Notes: generated from the sequence alone by a model not told the origin. A stretch of 18,364 bases of DNA from JBBQKP01 sp038326995 (GCA_038326995.1 JBBQKP010000054.1:1-18364), one strand, 5' to 3'; shown: positions 6,593 to 14,702, counted from the stretch's first letter. A program made the numbers and translations.

Positions 6593-8107
6593 TTACGAGT
6601 GATCGACGCGCTGGCGTGCGGTTGGGATGTTGAGCAGGCCGCGATATTTCGCGACCGTTCGGCGGGCGAGCGTGATGCCCTGCTCTTTGAGCATCTTGAC
6701 CAGAATATCGTCGGCGAGCGGTTTTTTCTTGTCCTCTTCGTCGATGAGGTGTTTGAGCTTTTCCTTCACCGCGTCCCAGCTCATGTCCTTGCCGGTGTCG
6801 TCGGTGGTTCCGCCGGTGAAAAAGCGGCGGAGCGGAAAAATGCCGATGGGCGTCTGAATGTATTTCTCGCTAACCGCGCGGCTGACGGTTGCGACGTGGA
6901 TGCCGAGCTGGTCGGCGACCTGCACCATGGGCAGAGGCTTGAGGGCTTCGGGGCCGAGTTCGAAGAAATCGCGTTGCGTGTCGACGACGACGCGGATGAC
7001 TCGCGCGATCGTGCTGCGTCGCTGCACGAGCGATTCCATCAGCCACTTCGCGCTGCGGACTTTCTCGGCCAGGAAATCCCGGGTCGATTTATCGACCGCC
7101 TTGTTCGCCAGCATTTGCCGATACTGCTTGCGAATAAAGAGGCTGTCGCTCTGGTCGTTTCGCATCTTCACTTCGTACCGGCCCGTGGCTTCGTCGAGGA
7201 TAATCTCGGCGTCGGGCGTGATCGGCGGGGCGTCGTCGGGGGCGATCGACTTGCCCGGGTGCGGGCTGAGCCGAGAGAGACGGCGGACCGCGCGTTTGAT
7301 CGCGTCGATCTCGCGGCCAGTCTGTTTGGCGATCAGCGGAAAGCGATTCTGCCGAAGGTCTTCCAGATGGTTTCGCACGAGCGCGCGTTCGAGCGGCAAG
7401 TCATGACCCTCGGCCAGGTCTTCGTCTTCCTCGATCACGTCGAGCTGAAGCAGCAGACATTCAATGATCGTTCGCGCACCCACGCCCGCGGGTTCGAGCT
7501 GCTGAACGAGTGCCAGAGCCCGCGAAAGCTGTGGAATCGTCAGCGGCCTGGGCGAAGATTTTTGCAGCTCTTCGAGCGGCGTCTTGAGGTAGCCACTGCC
7601 GTCGATGTTTTGGATGATGAATTTCCCGGCAAAATCGAAGTCGGCCGGGTGTTCGTGCAGCGACCACTGCGCCAGAAGATGCTCGGCCAGCGAACCGCCC
7701 CGAGCGGCGGTGTTGTTCATCGCATCGAGCTTGCGGTCTCGCTCGCCGTCACCCCCGCCGCCCGAGAGGCGATACCTCGGCCCGTCATTGGTCGAAAATT
7801 CCTCGTTGTCCAAATAGTCGGCCAGGCGATTGAGGCGGTCGAACTCCGCGGCCCCGGCGTTTTCGGTGTCCATCGACAACGCGCGATTGTCGGCCGAGCT
7901 TGCACCAAGGTCTTCGGGCGTACGCTCGCGCGGGGCATTGGGGTCCGACAGACGCTGGTCAAGCACCGGATTCGATTGAAGCTCCAAGTCAACGCGCTCC
8001 TCCAATGCCATGAGCGGCATCTGGAGAATCTCCATGCTCTGGATCATCCGCGGCGTCAGCATCTGCCGCTGGTCCATCCGCATCGAAGTTGACTGGCTCA
8101 TCTGCAA
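6593..8107 (-). CDS. rpoN: RNA polymerase sigma-54 factor
   Basis: Sigma-54 directs core RNA polymerase to -24/-12 promoters that need an AAA+ activator. The product is about 504 aa and shows all three regions. Region I is a Gln/Met/Leu-rich helix (QRQMLTPRMIQSMEILQMPL) with the ELQSNPVL pattern after it. Region II is acidic, with a Gly-rich stretch. The core-binding region contains IIQNIDGSGYL and LEPAGVGARTIIECLLLQL. The DNA-binding end contains the helix-turn-helix LGIHVATVSRAVSEKYIQTP, SVP-like GIFPLRRFFT, and the RpoN box ARRTVAKYRG close to the C-terminus. The frame opens at a GTG at 8146. I prefer the TTG at 8107, because GGAGAG precedes it by 9 nt and the resulting MQMS start suits the family; ATG 8101 is the alternative. 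None of the usual companions (lptB, hpf, ptsN) is adjacent, and I see no sigma-54 activator in the window. Confidence 0.96.
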   Translation of the reverse strand: MQMSQSTSMRMDQRQMLTPRMIQSMEILQMPLMALEERVDLELQSNPVLDQRLSDPNAPRERTPEDLGASSADNRALSMDTENAGAAEFDRLNRLADYLDNEEFSTNDGPRYRLSGGGGDGERDRKLDAMNNTAARGGSLAEHLLAQWSLHEHPADFDFAGKFIIQNIDGSGYLKTPLEELQKSSPRPLTIPQLSRALALVQQLEPAGVGARTIIECLLLQLDVIEEDEDLAEGHDLPLERALVRNHLEDLRQNRFPLIAKQTGREIDAIKRAVRRLSRLSPHPGKSIAPDDAPPITPDAEIILDEATGRYEVKMRNDQSDSLFIRKQYRQMLANKAVDKSTRDFLAEKVRSAKWLMESLVQRRSTIARVIRVVVDTQRDFFELGPEALKPLPMVQVADQLGIHVATVSRAVSEKYIQTPIGIFPLRRFFTGGTTDDTGKDMSWDAVKEKLKHLIDEEDKKKPLADDILVKMLKEQGITLARRTVAKYRGLLNIPTARQRVDHS

Positions 8108-8305
8108 GGCGATTGACTCTCCGTTAAAGTTAGAAAATACATGCACTTATGAAACACGCATTCAGACCACCATTCTCTACAGCAAACATGATACCACTTG
8201 AATCGACGTGTGACGAATCAATTGAAAGCGAAAATGATGCCATTTGCACCGTCGCGTGCGGCGGCAACGATGGGGAGCTGAAGGTTATCAGGACAATCAA
8301 GCATC

Positions 8306-8340
8306 AAAAAAACCGCAGCCCAACTTGTGGGCTGCGGTTT
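8306..8340 (-). terminator. strong Rho-independent terminator of the LEPR-XLL gene
   Basis: Perfect 12-bp arms, AAACCGCAGCCC (8310-8321) and GGGCTGCGGTTT (8329-8340), flank a 7-nt loop. On the minus strand the hairpin runs into seven T residues (8306-8312), the classic intrinsic-terminator layout. It lies 30 nt past the stop of the acidic protein gene and insulates rpoN from it. On the plus strand only a few T residues follow, so it acts mainly for the minus strand. Confidence 0.92.
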
Positions 8341-8369
8341 GGATTGAACAAAGCTCGTCTCGGAAAATG

Positions 8370-9113
8370 TTATACCAGAACCGGAATCTCGTCTGAGTCC
8401 AGCGGGTCGGCCGAGGTGATGACGACACGCGAGAAGTCCTCATTAATGTTCAGAGACGAGAAGAGCGAGGAGAACGTGGTGATGTCGACTGGCAGTCCCT
8501 GGGGAAGAGGACCGCCCGACTGGGCGATTTCGCCCAGGTCGACTTCGGCATCGGTCGTTGTCATGACTTCGCCGTCAAAGAGCGTTTCCTCATCGTCGAC
8601 GGCACCCGTGACGCCTGTTTCAGCGATTTCGCCCAGGTCTCCCTTTTCGTAGGTAACTTCGCCATCTGTATCGGTCAGCGTTCTATAGTTCGGCTGAATT
8701 TCACCATCGGCGAAGATGAACATGTTGCCCTCTTCATCGCAGTAAAAATTGTCGAGGGGATCGACCGACATGGTTGTGAGAAGCGGATCGCCGTTTTCGT
8801 CAACAGCGTAGCCGTAATCGTGGCCGCCATCGAAGGGCACGCCGGATTGAAAGATGGAGGGATCGACTTCGAAGATGTTGTCGTCGGCGTCGACGTAATT
8901 CCCGTTCTCGTCTATGGTGAAGGCGTCGCCAACTGAGCCGTCGACCAGCCCGGCGTCGTCAATCATTCCGGTATCGTCTACTACAATTTCGGTCTGCGAA
9001 TCGCCCTGCGACGCGACAAGACTATCGACGACGGAAACAGGATCGGCCGAGAGTATGCAACGGGTTTCCAGCAGTTCGACGTTCCAGCTCGAACGAATTT
9101 TCAATAACTTCAT
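8370..9113 (-). CDS. acidic secreted/surface protein with LEPR-XLL-type N-terminus
   Basis: The 247-residue protein begins MKLLKIRSSWNVELLETRCI, then LSADP. This matches the LEPR-XLL motif (here LETR-C-IL followed by SADP) found at the N-terminus of many planctomycete exported proteins; how it works in export is not settled. The remainder is extremely rich in Asp, Glu and Gly, with repeated calcium-loop-like fragments: DENG at 68-71 and 105-108, DEEG at 126-129, and VDADDN at 74-79. DLGEIAETG (159-167) and DLGEIAQSG (192-200) form a second internal repeat. No enzyme domain is recognised. The ATG at 9113 follows GGAG by 6 nt; a TTG four codons upstream has no such site. The gene is monocistronic, with its own terminator, and is divergent from the glycosyltransferase-like gene. 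Calcium binding or a wall/matrix role is inference. Confidence 0.82.
   Translation of the reverse strand: MKLLKIRSSWNVELLETRCILSADPVSVVDSLVASQGDSQTEIVVDDTGMIDDAGLVDGSVGDAFTIDENGNYVDADDNIFEVDPSIFQSGVPFDGGHDYGYAVDENGDPLLTTMSVDPLDNFYCDEEGNMFIFADGEIQPNYRTLTDTDGEVTYEKGDLGEIAETGVTGAVDDEETLFDGEVMTTTDAEVDLGEIAQSGGPLPQGLPVDITTFSSLFSSLNINEDFSRVVITSADPLDSDEIPVLV
8524..8639. repeat. 17-bp direct repeat pair inside the acidic protein gene
   Basis: GCGATTTCGCCCAGGTC occurs identically at 8524-8540 and 8623-8639, 99 nt (33 codons) apart and in frame. It encodes the DLGEIA core of the two internal protein repeats. Identity at the base level suggests a recent duplication of a 33-codon module, with the sequence between copies now diverged. 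Confidence 0.7.
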
Positions 9114-9193
9114 ATTAGACTCCAAAATAACGGACGACCAGATGTGGAGGGCGGAAAGTAAGACGGGCGGGTGAGATCCGCAAACATGTTTCA

Positions 9194-9246
9194 GGCCTAC
9201 GTCGGCCTACAGATAAGTTGACGTCGGCCGCGAGGAGGCGGCTACA
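9194..9246. repeat. intergenic repeat cluster sharing the TGTAGCCGCC core
   Basis: In the divergent gap between the acidic protein and the glycosyltransferase-like gene, GGCCTAC occurs at 9194-9200 and 9204-9210, ACGTCGGCC occurs at 9199-9207 and 9221-9229, and GGCGGCTACA (9237-9246) is the exact reverse complement of the core at 6011-6020. This supports a dispersed non-coding repeat family. It lies where both promoters should be. Confidence 0.55.
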
Positions 9247-9342
9247 AGATTCGCTGTTAATCCGGCGAATTGGTCGCCACATCCTGGCGTCCAATAATCT
9301 CGGCATCTTGTGGAAGTGCTCGCGCCCTCTCACAATGGATCA

Positions 9343-11064
9343 ATGCCGTCCGACGCCGCCCCAAAGGCGCCATCTGCCTTTTCCCATGATTCGCGCGATA
9401 GCCCTGATGTTTCTAAGTCGCGGTTTCAAGACGTGCGTTTATCCTTGTCCAAACCGACGATGCGACTCGCCCCCAAATGGTGCCTCTGGCTAGGCGAGCG
9501 TTCCGTATCGTGTCTTGTGATCAGCATATTCATGTGCGTGCTGTGCTTTAACGGCCTATGGCGCGTCGGGTTGGATAGCGCTCTTTACCGCGGTCTGGGG
9601 CACTCTCTTGCAACTGGGAAGGGGTTCGTTTTCGCGAATCAGAACAATAATCACGCCTACCCGGGCTTGCCGTGGATTCTGGCGGCGATCGAGCGAACGT
9701 TTGGCCCGGGAGAGTTTGTGCCTCTGATCTTTATATGCGCGTGCGGGGTCGCGATGCTGGTGCTCTCACACCTGCTGATCGCGGCATACTATCCGAAATG
9801 GGTCGCGGCGATTGTCACAGTCGGGCTCGCCTTCAACGGCGTTCACGTACAGCAGTCGCACGAGATCATGACCGACATGCCCTTCGCGCTGGGGGCGATA
9901 TTGACGCTCTACGCGTGGGACCAGGTCCGCAGACGCAGGCGATGGCGCAGCAAGCTGGGCTGGTCGAGCCTGCTGGCGATGGGGCTCTTGTTCGCCGCGA
10001 CGATGAGGCCGACGTTCTGGGTGCTGGCCCTGGCGATGCTGGTCGCGGGGGTCGTGTCGCTCGTGATGCCCGAACAGCCGAGCGACTCGCACCGGCGGAT
10101 TCCTCGCAGGCGACTCTCTTTAATCATCGTCGGCGTGATCGCGCTGACGGTGTTGATGCTGGCGGTATTCGATCCGGGCTCGATCCTCTGGGGCAGGTAC
10201 AAGGTCGAACTTTTTGATCAGCTCGCGCGCTGGCAGGACGGCCTGCTCAGCGGCATTCCTCGCGTGCTCAACAAGGAACTCAATGCCGCCTTTTTCGGGC
10301 AAACCATGAGCTTCCCCGGTTACTTGTTCAGTGGACTCCTGCTGGCGGGCACGGCCATCGTCGGCGTGCGACATCCGCTGTGGGCGCTGTGCGTGTTCTT
10401 CCTGGTCATCGTCACCATCATCCTCTCTGCCATCCCGCGGTACTATCTCATGGTCATGCCGATCCTCTGGCTCGGGTGGGTCAGACTTTCAGATGTCATC
10501 ACACTAAGACTCCGCACCGATCATCGCGCGATCGCGATGGCGGTCATGATCGCCTTGCCCTTTCTCACCGGCTTCGGGCAGTTCTTCGGCTTTATGTACG
10601 AGCAGCGGCGCTGCGACCTGGCGATTTTTGATTCGACCACCACCCGGGCCGATCGTTTCTACTCGTATTACCGTAAGGGCCAGATGCCGCTGCTCAAACG
10701 AATGGGCATCGCGATCCACAATCGGTCCATGCCTTACGACAGGATTCTCGCGCCCGATGCGAACATCGTCGCGTACTTTTCAGAGGGCCGGGAAGTCCTT
10801 GGGCTCCGCTCTGGAATCGCCGTGCGCGTGCCGATCGGCGATCAGGCACAGTCGCTCGCAGATTACCGCCCGACGATCGTCGTATTCCCCGCGTCTCTTT
10901 ATAAACAAGCAGACCCGAACGTCGCTTGGATGATGCGACTCAAAGTCATCGACTCCAGACTCACGATCCTGCGCTCACGCGACCCGGTCACCAACGAGAC
11001 GGAATTCACCCTCGACCGACCCGTTTTCAATATTCCCGGCGGTGACTGGCGTTCTGGTCGTTAA
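9343..11064 (+). CDS. polytopic membrane protein, GT-C / family-39-like glycosyltransferase
   Basis: The 573-residue protein has roughly nine or ten hydrophobic segments and a soluble C-terminal domain of about 140 residues. The layout follows lipid-linked-sugar glycosyltransferases of the GT-C fold (ArnT/PMT, PF13231-like). After the first membrane helix comes an extracytoplasmic loop with Asp78 (WRVGLDSALYRGLGHSLATG) and HAYPGLPWILA at about 104-114. A second loop has SHEIMTDMPFALG (Glu174, Asp178), the site of a frequent second acidic residue. Such enzymes transfer a sugar from a polyprenyl-phosphate donor to a surface acceptor; donor and acceptor are unknown here. The start is uncertain: GTG 9310, ATG 9343 or ATG 9460 all lack a strong Shine-Dalgarno, and residues before the first helix are Ser/Pro-rich and unconserved-looking. 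It is transcribed alone, divergent from the LEPR-XLL gene and convergent with the lipoprotein gene. Confidence 0.75.
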   Translation: MPSDAAPKAPSAFSHDSRDSPDVSKSRFQDVRLSLSKPTMRLAPKWCLWLGERSVSCLVISIFMCVLCFNGLWRVGLDSALYRGLGHSLATGKGFVFANQNNNHAYPGLPWILAAIERTFGPGEFVPLIFICACGVAMLVLSHLLIAAYYPKWVAAIVTVGLAFNGVHVQQSHEIMTDMPFALGAILTLYAWDQVRRRRRWRSKLGWSSLLAMGLLFAATMRPTFWVLALAMLVAGVVSLVMPEQPSDSHRRIPRRRLSLIIVGVIALTVLMLAVFDPGSILWGRYKVELFDQLARWQDGLLSGIPRVLNKELNAAFFGQTMSFPGYLFSGLLLAGTAIVGVRHPLWALCVFFLVIVTIILSAIPRYYLMVMPILWLGWVRLSDVITLRLRTDHRAIAMAVMIALPFLTGFGQFFGFMYEQRRCDLAIFDSTTTRADRFYSYYRKGQMPLLKRMGIAIHNRSMPYDRILAPDANIVAYFSEGREVLGLRSGIAVRVPIGDQAQSLADYRPTIVVFPASLYKQADPNVAWMMRLKVIDSRLTILRSRDPVTNETEFTLDRPVFNIPGGDWRSGR

Positions 11065-11108
11065 AATGATGTGCTCGTTGATTATTGAGTCCGCTCACAC
11101 CAATTCGC

Positions 11109-11408
11109 TTACTTCTGCAGCGGCGGCGAATTCGGCTGCTCGGCCGGTCGCACGACCGCTTTCTCATTCTTCGATTCCCTGGCGATGCGCTTGTCTTCCA
11201 GCTTCTGCAAATACGCCTGCTTCGATTTCTCATCTGACATCGTTCGGCTGAACTCCGTCTGCTCCTTCTCGAGCTTCAATTGCATCCGATCAAAAGTTTT
11301 CTGGTGTTGCTCGAGTAGCCTTTGATTCGGATCTTTCGGCTCAGATTCGCACCCAACAAGACACGCCGACAAGACCAGGCCGCAAATCGAGCGTATCATA
11401 TTTCGCAT
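11109..11408 (-). CDS. small lipoprotein, 99 aa, unknown function
   Basis: The product starts MRNMIRSICGLVLSACLVGC and has a lipobox (LVGC, Cys20), which predicts lipid modification and membrane attachment. The mature part is short, highly charged and Lys/Glu/Gln-rich (about residues 28-85), likely a single long helix or coiled coil, ending in a Pro-rich tail. No family is recognised. The long minus-strand frame stays open up to 12170, but upstream of this signal peptide it lies antisense to the plus-strand gene and has no such features, so I start at ATG 11408. ATG 11399 is the alternative and would keep the signal peptide. Its ATG shares the CATG at 11406-11409 with the divergent plus-strand gene, so there is no intergenic space at all. 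It ends 44 nt from the converging glycosyltransferase-like gene. Confidence 0.72.
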   Translation of the reverse strand: MRNMIRSICGLVLSACLVGCESEPKDPNQRLLEQHQKTFDRMQLKLEKEQTEFSRTMSDEKSKQAYLQKLEDKRIARESKNEKAVVRPAEQPNSPPLQK

Positions 11409-12561
11409 GATCGCTATTGAACCCCATCCAGGCACGCCAGTACAGATCCCCGTCCAGACTGACGACCCGATTAACGCGAAAATCCTTTCCGTCTCAGAAG
11501 ACAAGATCGCCGGTTTCGATCCTGATCCGATCGCGACGATCGCCCGCGTCAGCGGCGTCGATCTTGATACCACCATTCTTCGCATTCGCGCCATGATGAA
11601 GGCGGGCGTCATCCGGCGCGTCCGACAGACCCTGCTCGCCAACAAACTTGCGACGGGCTCGCTCGTCGCCTGGAAAGTGCCCGATAGTAAACTGCAGTAC
11701 GCCTTCGAAACGCTCTTCGCCGACGACCCGTTCTCCGGCCACGTCGTGATCCGCAGCACCGACACCGAAACCCCCGGCAGCTCGTTTCGACTCTGGACGA
11801 CTCTCAAGGTGCCCCAGACGCACTCCATGGAAAAACACTGCCAATGGTGGGCACACCAGATCGGCGCGACCGAATTCCGTCTCATGCCCGCGAAGAAGCT
11901 CTTCGCCCTGGGCGTGGGCCACGTCAGGCGGCGGGAACTCGTCCCGGGCGATAAAACCGATACGCTCTCCGAACCGATCGGTACGGAAATCGAGCAACTC
12001 ACCAGCCGCCAGTGGCAAGTCGTGATCGCGCTCAAGCGCGAGCTGACTCCCGAAGAAGTAGGCCCGGGTCTGTGGGATCGCCGCGCAACGGAGGCGGGTT
12101 TTTCATTGGAAGAATTTTTGAGCACGGTGCAGTCACTCGCATCTCGCGGCGTGATCGGGCGTTTCAGCACGTTCCTCGAGCATCACAAAAAGCTGACGAC
12201 GGGCGAGCGCGTGACGAAGTTCAACGCGCTGTTCCACTGGGCCGTGCCTCGCGGCCGGGAAATCGAAGCAGGACAACAGCTCGGGCGATTTCACTGCATG
12301 ACCCACGCGTATTGGCGCGAGGGCGGGCCGGAGTTCGCAGACGTCAACGTCATGGGCGTCTCACACGGTCAAGAGAAACAGCGCGTGCTCGAGCACAAAA
12401 ATGCCATCGACCAGCACCTTGAATCCGTCGGCATCCCAGTCAGTTATACCAACGTTTTCTGGGGCGGCAGAAGCGAGATCAAGCCGAGTGAAATCACGCC
12501 CGACGCCTACACGCAATGGTGCGAAAGCGTGGGCGAGAGTGAATCGTCGTTCAGGCTGTAG
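11407..12561 (+). CDS. two-domain siroheme-decarboxylase-like protein (AhbA/AhbB or NirD/L fusion)
   Basis: The 384-residue protein is two tandem Lrp/AsnC-like units. Each has a winged helix-turn-helix (about 22-75 and 195-255) and a ferredoxin-like domain. The first domain has GSLVAWKVP (84-92) and HVVIRST (112-118). The second has FNALFHWAVP (272-281), MTHAYWRE (298-305), which resembles the THxYxR motif of AhbB/NirL, and VNVMGVSH (313-320). Separate AhbA and AhbB subunits decarboxylate siroheme to didecarboxysiroheme in the siroheme-dependent haem pathway; fused NirDL proteins do the same for haem d1. Databases often label such proteins AsnC regulators. The DNA-binding role is usually lost in this family. 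The ATG at 11407 has only a weak upstream GAG. No other haem gene is in the window, so the pathway role is inference. The stop lies 8 nt from a converging gene. Confidence 0.8.
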   Translation: MIAIEPHPGTPVQIPVQTDDPINAKILSVSEDKIAGFDPDPIATIARVSGVDLDTTILRIRAMMKAGVIRRVRQTLLANKLATGSLVAWKVPDSKLQYAFETLFADDPFSGHVVIRSTDTETPGSSFRLWTTLKVPQTHSMEKHCQWWAHQIGATEFRLMPAKKLFALGVGHVRRRELVPGDKTDTLSEPIGTEIEQLTSRQWQVVIALKRELTPEEVGPGLWDRRATEAGFSLEEFLSTVQSLASRGVIGRFSTFLEHHKKLTTGERVTKFNALFHWAVPRGREIEAGQQLGRFHCMTHAYWREGGPEFADVNVMGVSHGQEKQRVLEHKNAIDQHLESVGIPVSYTNVFWGGRSEIKPSEITPDAYTQWCESVGESESSFRL

Positions 12562-12569
12562 ACCCGCAG

Positions 12570-13967
12570 CTATGCAAGGCCGCGAAGCTTCTTGATCCGT
12601 ATCTGCACGTCGCGGTAGCCGAAGTCCCATCGCGCGACCTGGCTGAACGCCTTGATGGCGGCAGGACTGTCGGCGTTGGCCTCGAGTGAACGCCCGAACC
12701 AGTAGTAAATCTCCTTCGCCAGTTCGTCGCCCTGCCCGGGATACGATTCGATCAGGCCGCGAATGGTTTCGACGGCTTCCTCTGCGAACTGTGCCTCCAG
12801 AAACGCCTTGCCCAGATTGAGCGTCGCGGTCTGCCGGTATTTCGGATCGGCGACGACCTGCTGAAACAACGGGATCGCCTGCCCGTAATCGGCCATCTGG
12901 TAATACCGATTCGCGACCTCGAACTTGAAGCGATTTTCCGTGGGATATTGCTCTGCCGCTTCGAGATAAATCGCCAGCTCCTCGGCCGATCTTTCCTTAT
13001 CAAAATCCGCGACGGCGAGCTTCTTGTCCTCGTTGTTCGCATCCGCCTTGAACTGCTCGGCAAGCTTTCGACCTTGATCACGCAACTGCTTCAAACGAAT
13101 TTCACCGGCGCCGAGTTTCAACCGGTATTGCTTCGTCCGTGCGAAGGCTTCGAGAAGATGCTGACGAGCCTTCTCGATGTACTCAGGCGTATCAAACTTC
13201 AGCATCACCTGAGCGACTTTGGTAATCTTCGTCGGCTCGTTCGGCTCGACCGCACTCGCCGCCTCGACCTCGCGTAGCTGCTTGATCAGATACTCCGACT
13301 GCCTGCTGTCGGCATCAGAGTGCATGAGGTCTTCCTGTTTTTTCACGTCGCGAATCGAGTCGCGGAAATTGCCCGCGTACTTCCCCTTGAACATCGCCTC
13401 TTCGGCGCTGAGATTTTTGAGGTCGTTTGCCAAATCCATGTCGCTCGGGCGAAGCTCAAACGCACGCTTACAGGCCTCGACCGCCAAGTCCCATCGCTTC
13501 ATTCGCGAATAAAAGTCTCGAGCCTTAATGTATTTGTTGAAGTCAGGCTTGCCACTGTCGAGCTGGGCGCGCATCAGCACGCTGCCGATCCAGACGCCCG
13601 TGTCGAAGAACCCGCCATTGACCGCGGCGTCCATCATCGCGATTTGGTGATCGCGATTGCCCGGATCAAACGTGTGCTTCGCCTCGGCCGAGACAAGCGC
13701 GCCCGTGTAGTCGTCTTTGCCCTTGGCGCTGAATGAAGCGATATTGCCCTTCTTTCCGCCGCTGGCTTTATGACGCAGACCGATGTCCAAAAGTTTCTGA
13801 TGCTGATCGACGGCCTCGGGGTCGATCTTCAGCCCCTCGAGATACATGGTGATGGCGTAATCAAAATTTCCAGTCGCGGCGATCGTCAAACCTCGATCAA
13901 AAAAGGCTTTGGCCTTTTTCCGCTGCTCTTCTGGAACGTCGTTGTAATTTTTAGTTTCTTCTGCCAC
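12570..13967 (-). CDS. cytoplasmic tetratricopeptide-repeat protein
   Basis: The 465-residue protein lacks a signal peptide or membrane segment. TPR-like helical pairs are visible near 15-60 (AKAFFDRGLTIAATGNFDYA), 140-185 (WDLAVEACKRAFELRPSDMD) and 330-450 (ADYGQAIPLFQQVVADPKY, LGKAFLEAQFAEEAVE). The centre (about 195-330) is charged and probably coiled coil. No enzymatic motif is seen. TPR arrays usually scaffold protein complexes; the partner is unknown. The GTG at 13967 is the first start in frame, with only a weak GGTAGA upstream. It diverges from def across 123 nt and converges on the siroheme-decarboxylase-like gene with an 8-nt gap, leaving no room for a separate bidirectional terminator. 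The two TPR proteins in the window are not obviously related. Confidence 0.85.
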   Translation of the reverse strand: MAEETKNYNDVPEEQRKKAKAFFDRGLTIAATGNFDYAITMYLEGLKIDPEAVDQHQKLLDIGLRHKASGGKKGNIASFSAKGKDDYTGALVSAEAKHTFDPGNRDHQIAMMDAAVNGGFFDTGVWIGSVLMRAQLDSGKPDFNKYIKARDFYSRMKRWDLAVEACKRAFELRPSDMDLANDLKNLSAEEAMFKGKYAGNFRDSIRDVKKQEDLMHSDADSRQSEYLIKQLREVEAASAVEPNEPTKITKVAQVMLKFDTPEYIEKARQHLLEAFARTKQYRLKLGAGEIRLKQLRDQGRKLAEQFKADANNEDKKLAVADFDKERSAEELAIYLEAAEQYPTENRFKFEVANRYYQMADYGQAIPLFQQVVADPKYRQTATLNLGKAFLEAQFAEEAVETIRGLIESYPGQGDELAKEIYYWFGRSLEANADSPAAIKAFSQVARWDFGYRDVQIRIKKLRGLA

Positions 13968-14090
13968 GTTTTATTTCTACCGACTGGGTGAAGTGTAGCC
14001 GATCTGTGTCGCGAACGAGCCTTTTGAGATGATGGAGTATTCTACGCCGTTTGAACCTGTCAACCCGCTGCGTTAGCTTCGCACGAATTC

Positions 14091-14648
14091 ATGTGGCAAG
14101 ACCTTCAAATCATCCACTATCCCGATCCCAGGCTTCGCACCAAGAGCAAGCCCATTCCAGACGTCAATCAGGACATCCGCGACCTCGCCAAACGCATGTT
14201 CGAATTGATGCGAGAGCAAAAAGGCGTCGGCCTGGCGGCGCCGCAGGTCGGCGTGAACCTGCAACTATTCGTCATGAACCACGACGGGAATCCCGAGAAC
14301 GACCGGGTCGTCCTCAACCCCGTCATTGAATTCATCGAAGGTTCGATCACCGAAGAAGAGGGCTGCCTTTCCCTTCCCGAAATCAGAATCGACGTGATTC
14401 GAAGCGACGTCGTCCGGCTCATCGGGCTCGACGAAAACGGAACGCCGATCGACCGGACGGATGCCGGATTCGCTGCCCGAATCTGGCAGCACGAATTCGA
14501 CCACCTTCAAGGCGTCATGCTCACCGATCGCATGTCGATGCTCGACAAACTTCGATATCGCAAGGCCCTGGGCGAACTTAAAGCGACCTGGGATAATGCC
14601 AACGACAAACCGGGCGCGAAGAAACTTTTGCCAATCCGCAAGCGATGA
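14091..14648 (+). CDS. def: peptide deformylase
   Basis: Removes the formyl group from the N-terminal methionine of new proteins, a cytoplasmic metalloenzyme (usually Fe2+). The 185-residue protein has all three signature motifs: GVGLAAPQVG (45-54), EEGCLSLP (89-96) with metal ligand Cys92, and QHEFDHLQG (133-141) with ligands His134 and His138 and catalytic Glu135. Length is normal, with a slightly extended Lys-rich tail. The ATG at 14091 directly precedes the conserved IIHYPDPRLR segment. No strong Shine-Dalgarno is seen; TTGAAC and TAGCTT spaced by 17 nt (14051-14079) could be a weak sigma-70-type promoter. The usual partner fmt does not follow: the next gene downstream is on the opposite strand. 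Confidence 0.98.
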   Translation: MWQDLQIIHYPDPRLRTKSKPIPDVNQDIRDLAKRMFELMREQKGVGLAAPQVGVNLQLFVMNHDGNPENDRVVLNPVIEFIEGSITEEEGCLSLPEIRIDVIRSDVVRLIGLDENGTPIDRTDAGFAARIWQHEFDHLQGVMLTDRMSMLDKLRYRKALGELKATWDNANDKPGAKKLLPIRKR

Positions 14649-14702
14649 ATCTCAGCTCGGTCGCGAATTTAAAGACCACAAACTCACAGGATCGTTCGAA
14701 AA

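Noticed and set aside
6524..8092. Open plus-strand frame of 522 codons
   Set aside because: It is antisense to rpoN, which has unmistakable conserved motifs. The frame is a by-product of GC-rich codon use, and its translation has no recognisable domain.
11409..12170. Minus-strand frame continuing upstream of the lipoprotein signal peptide
   Set aside because: It lies antisense to the siroheme-decarboxylase-like gene. The lipobox and signal peptide begin only at 11408 or 11399, so the upstream part is not protein-coding.
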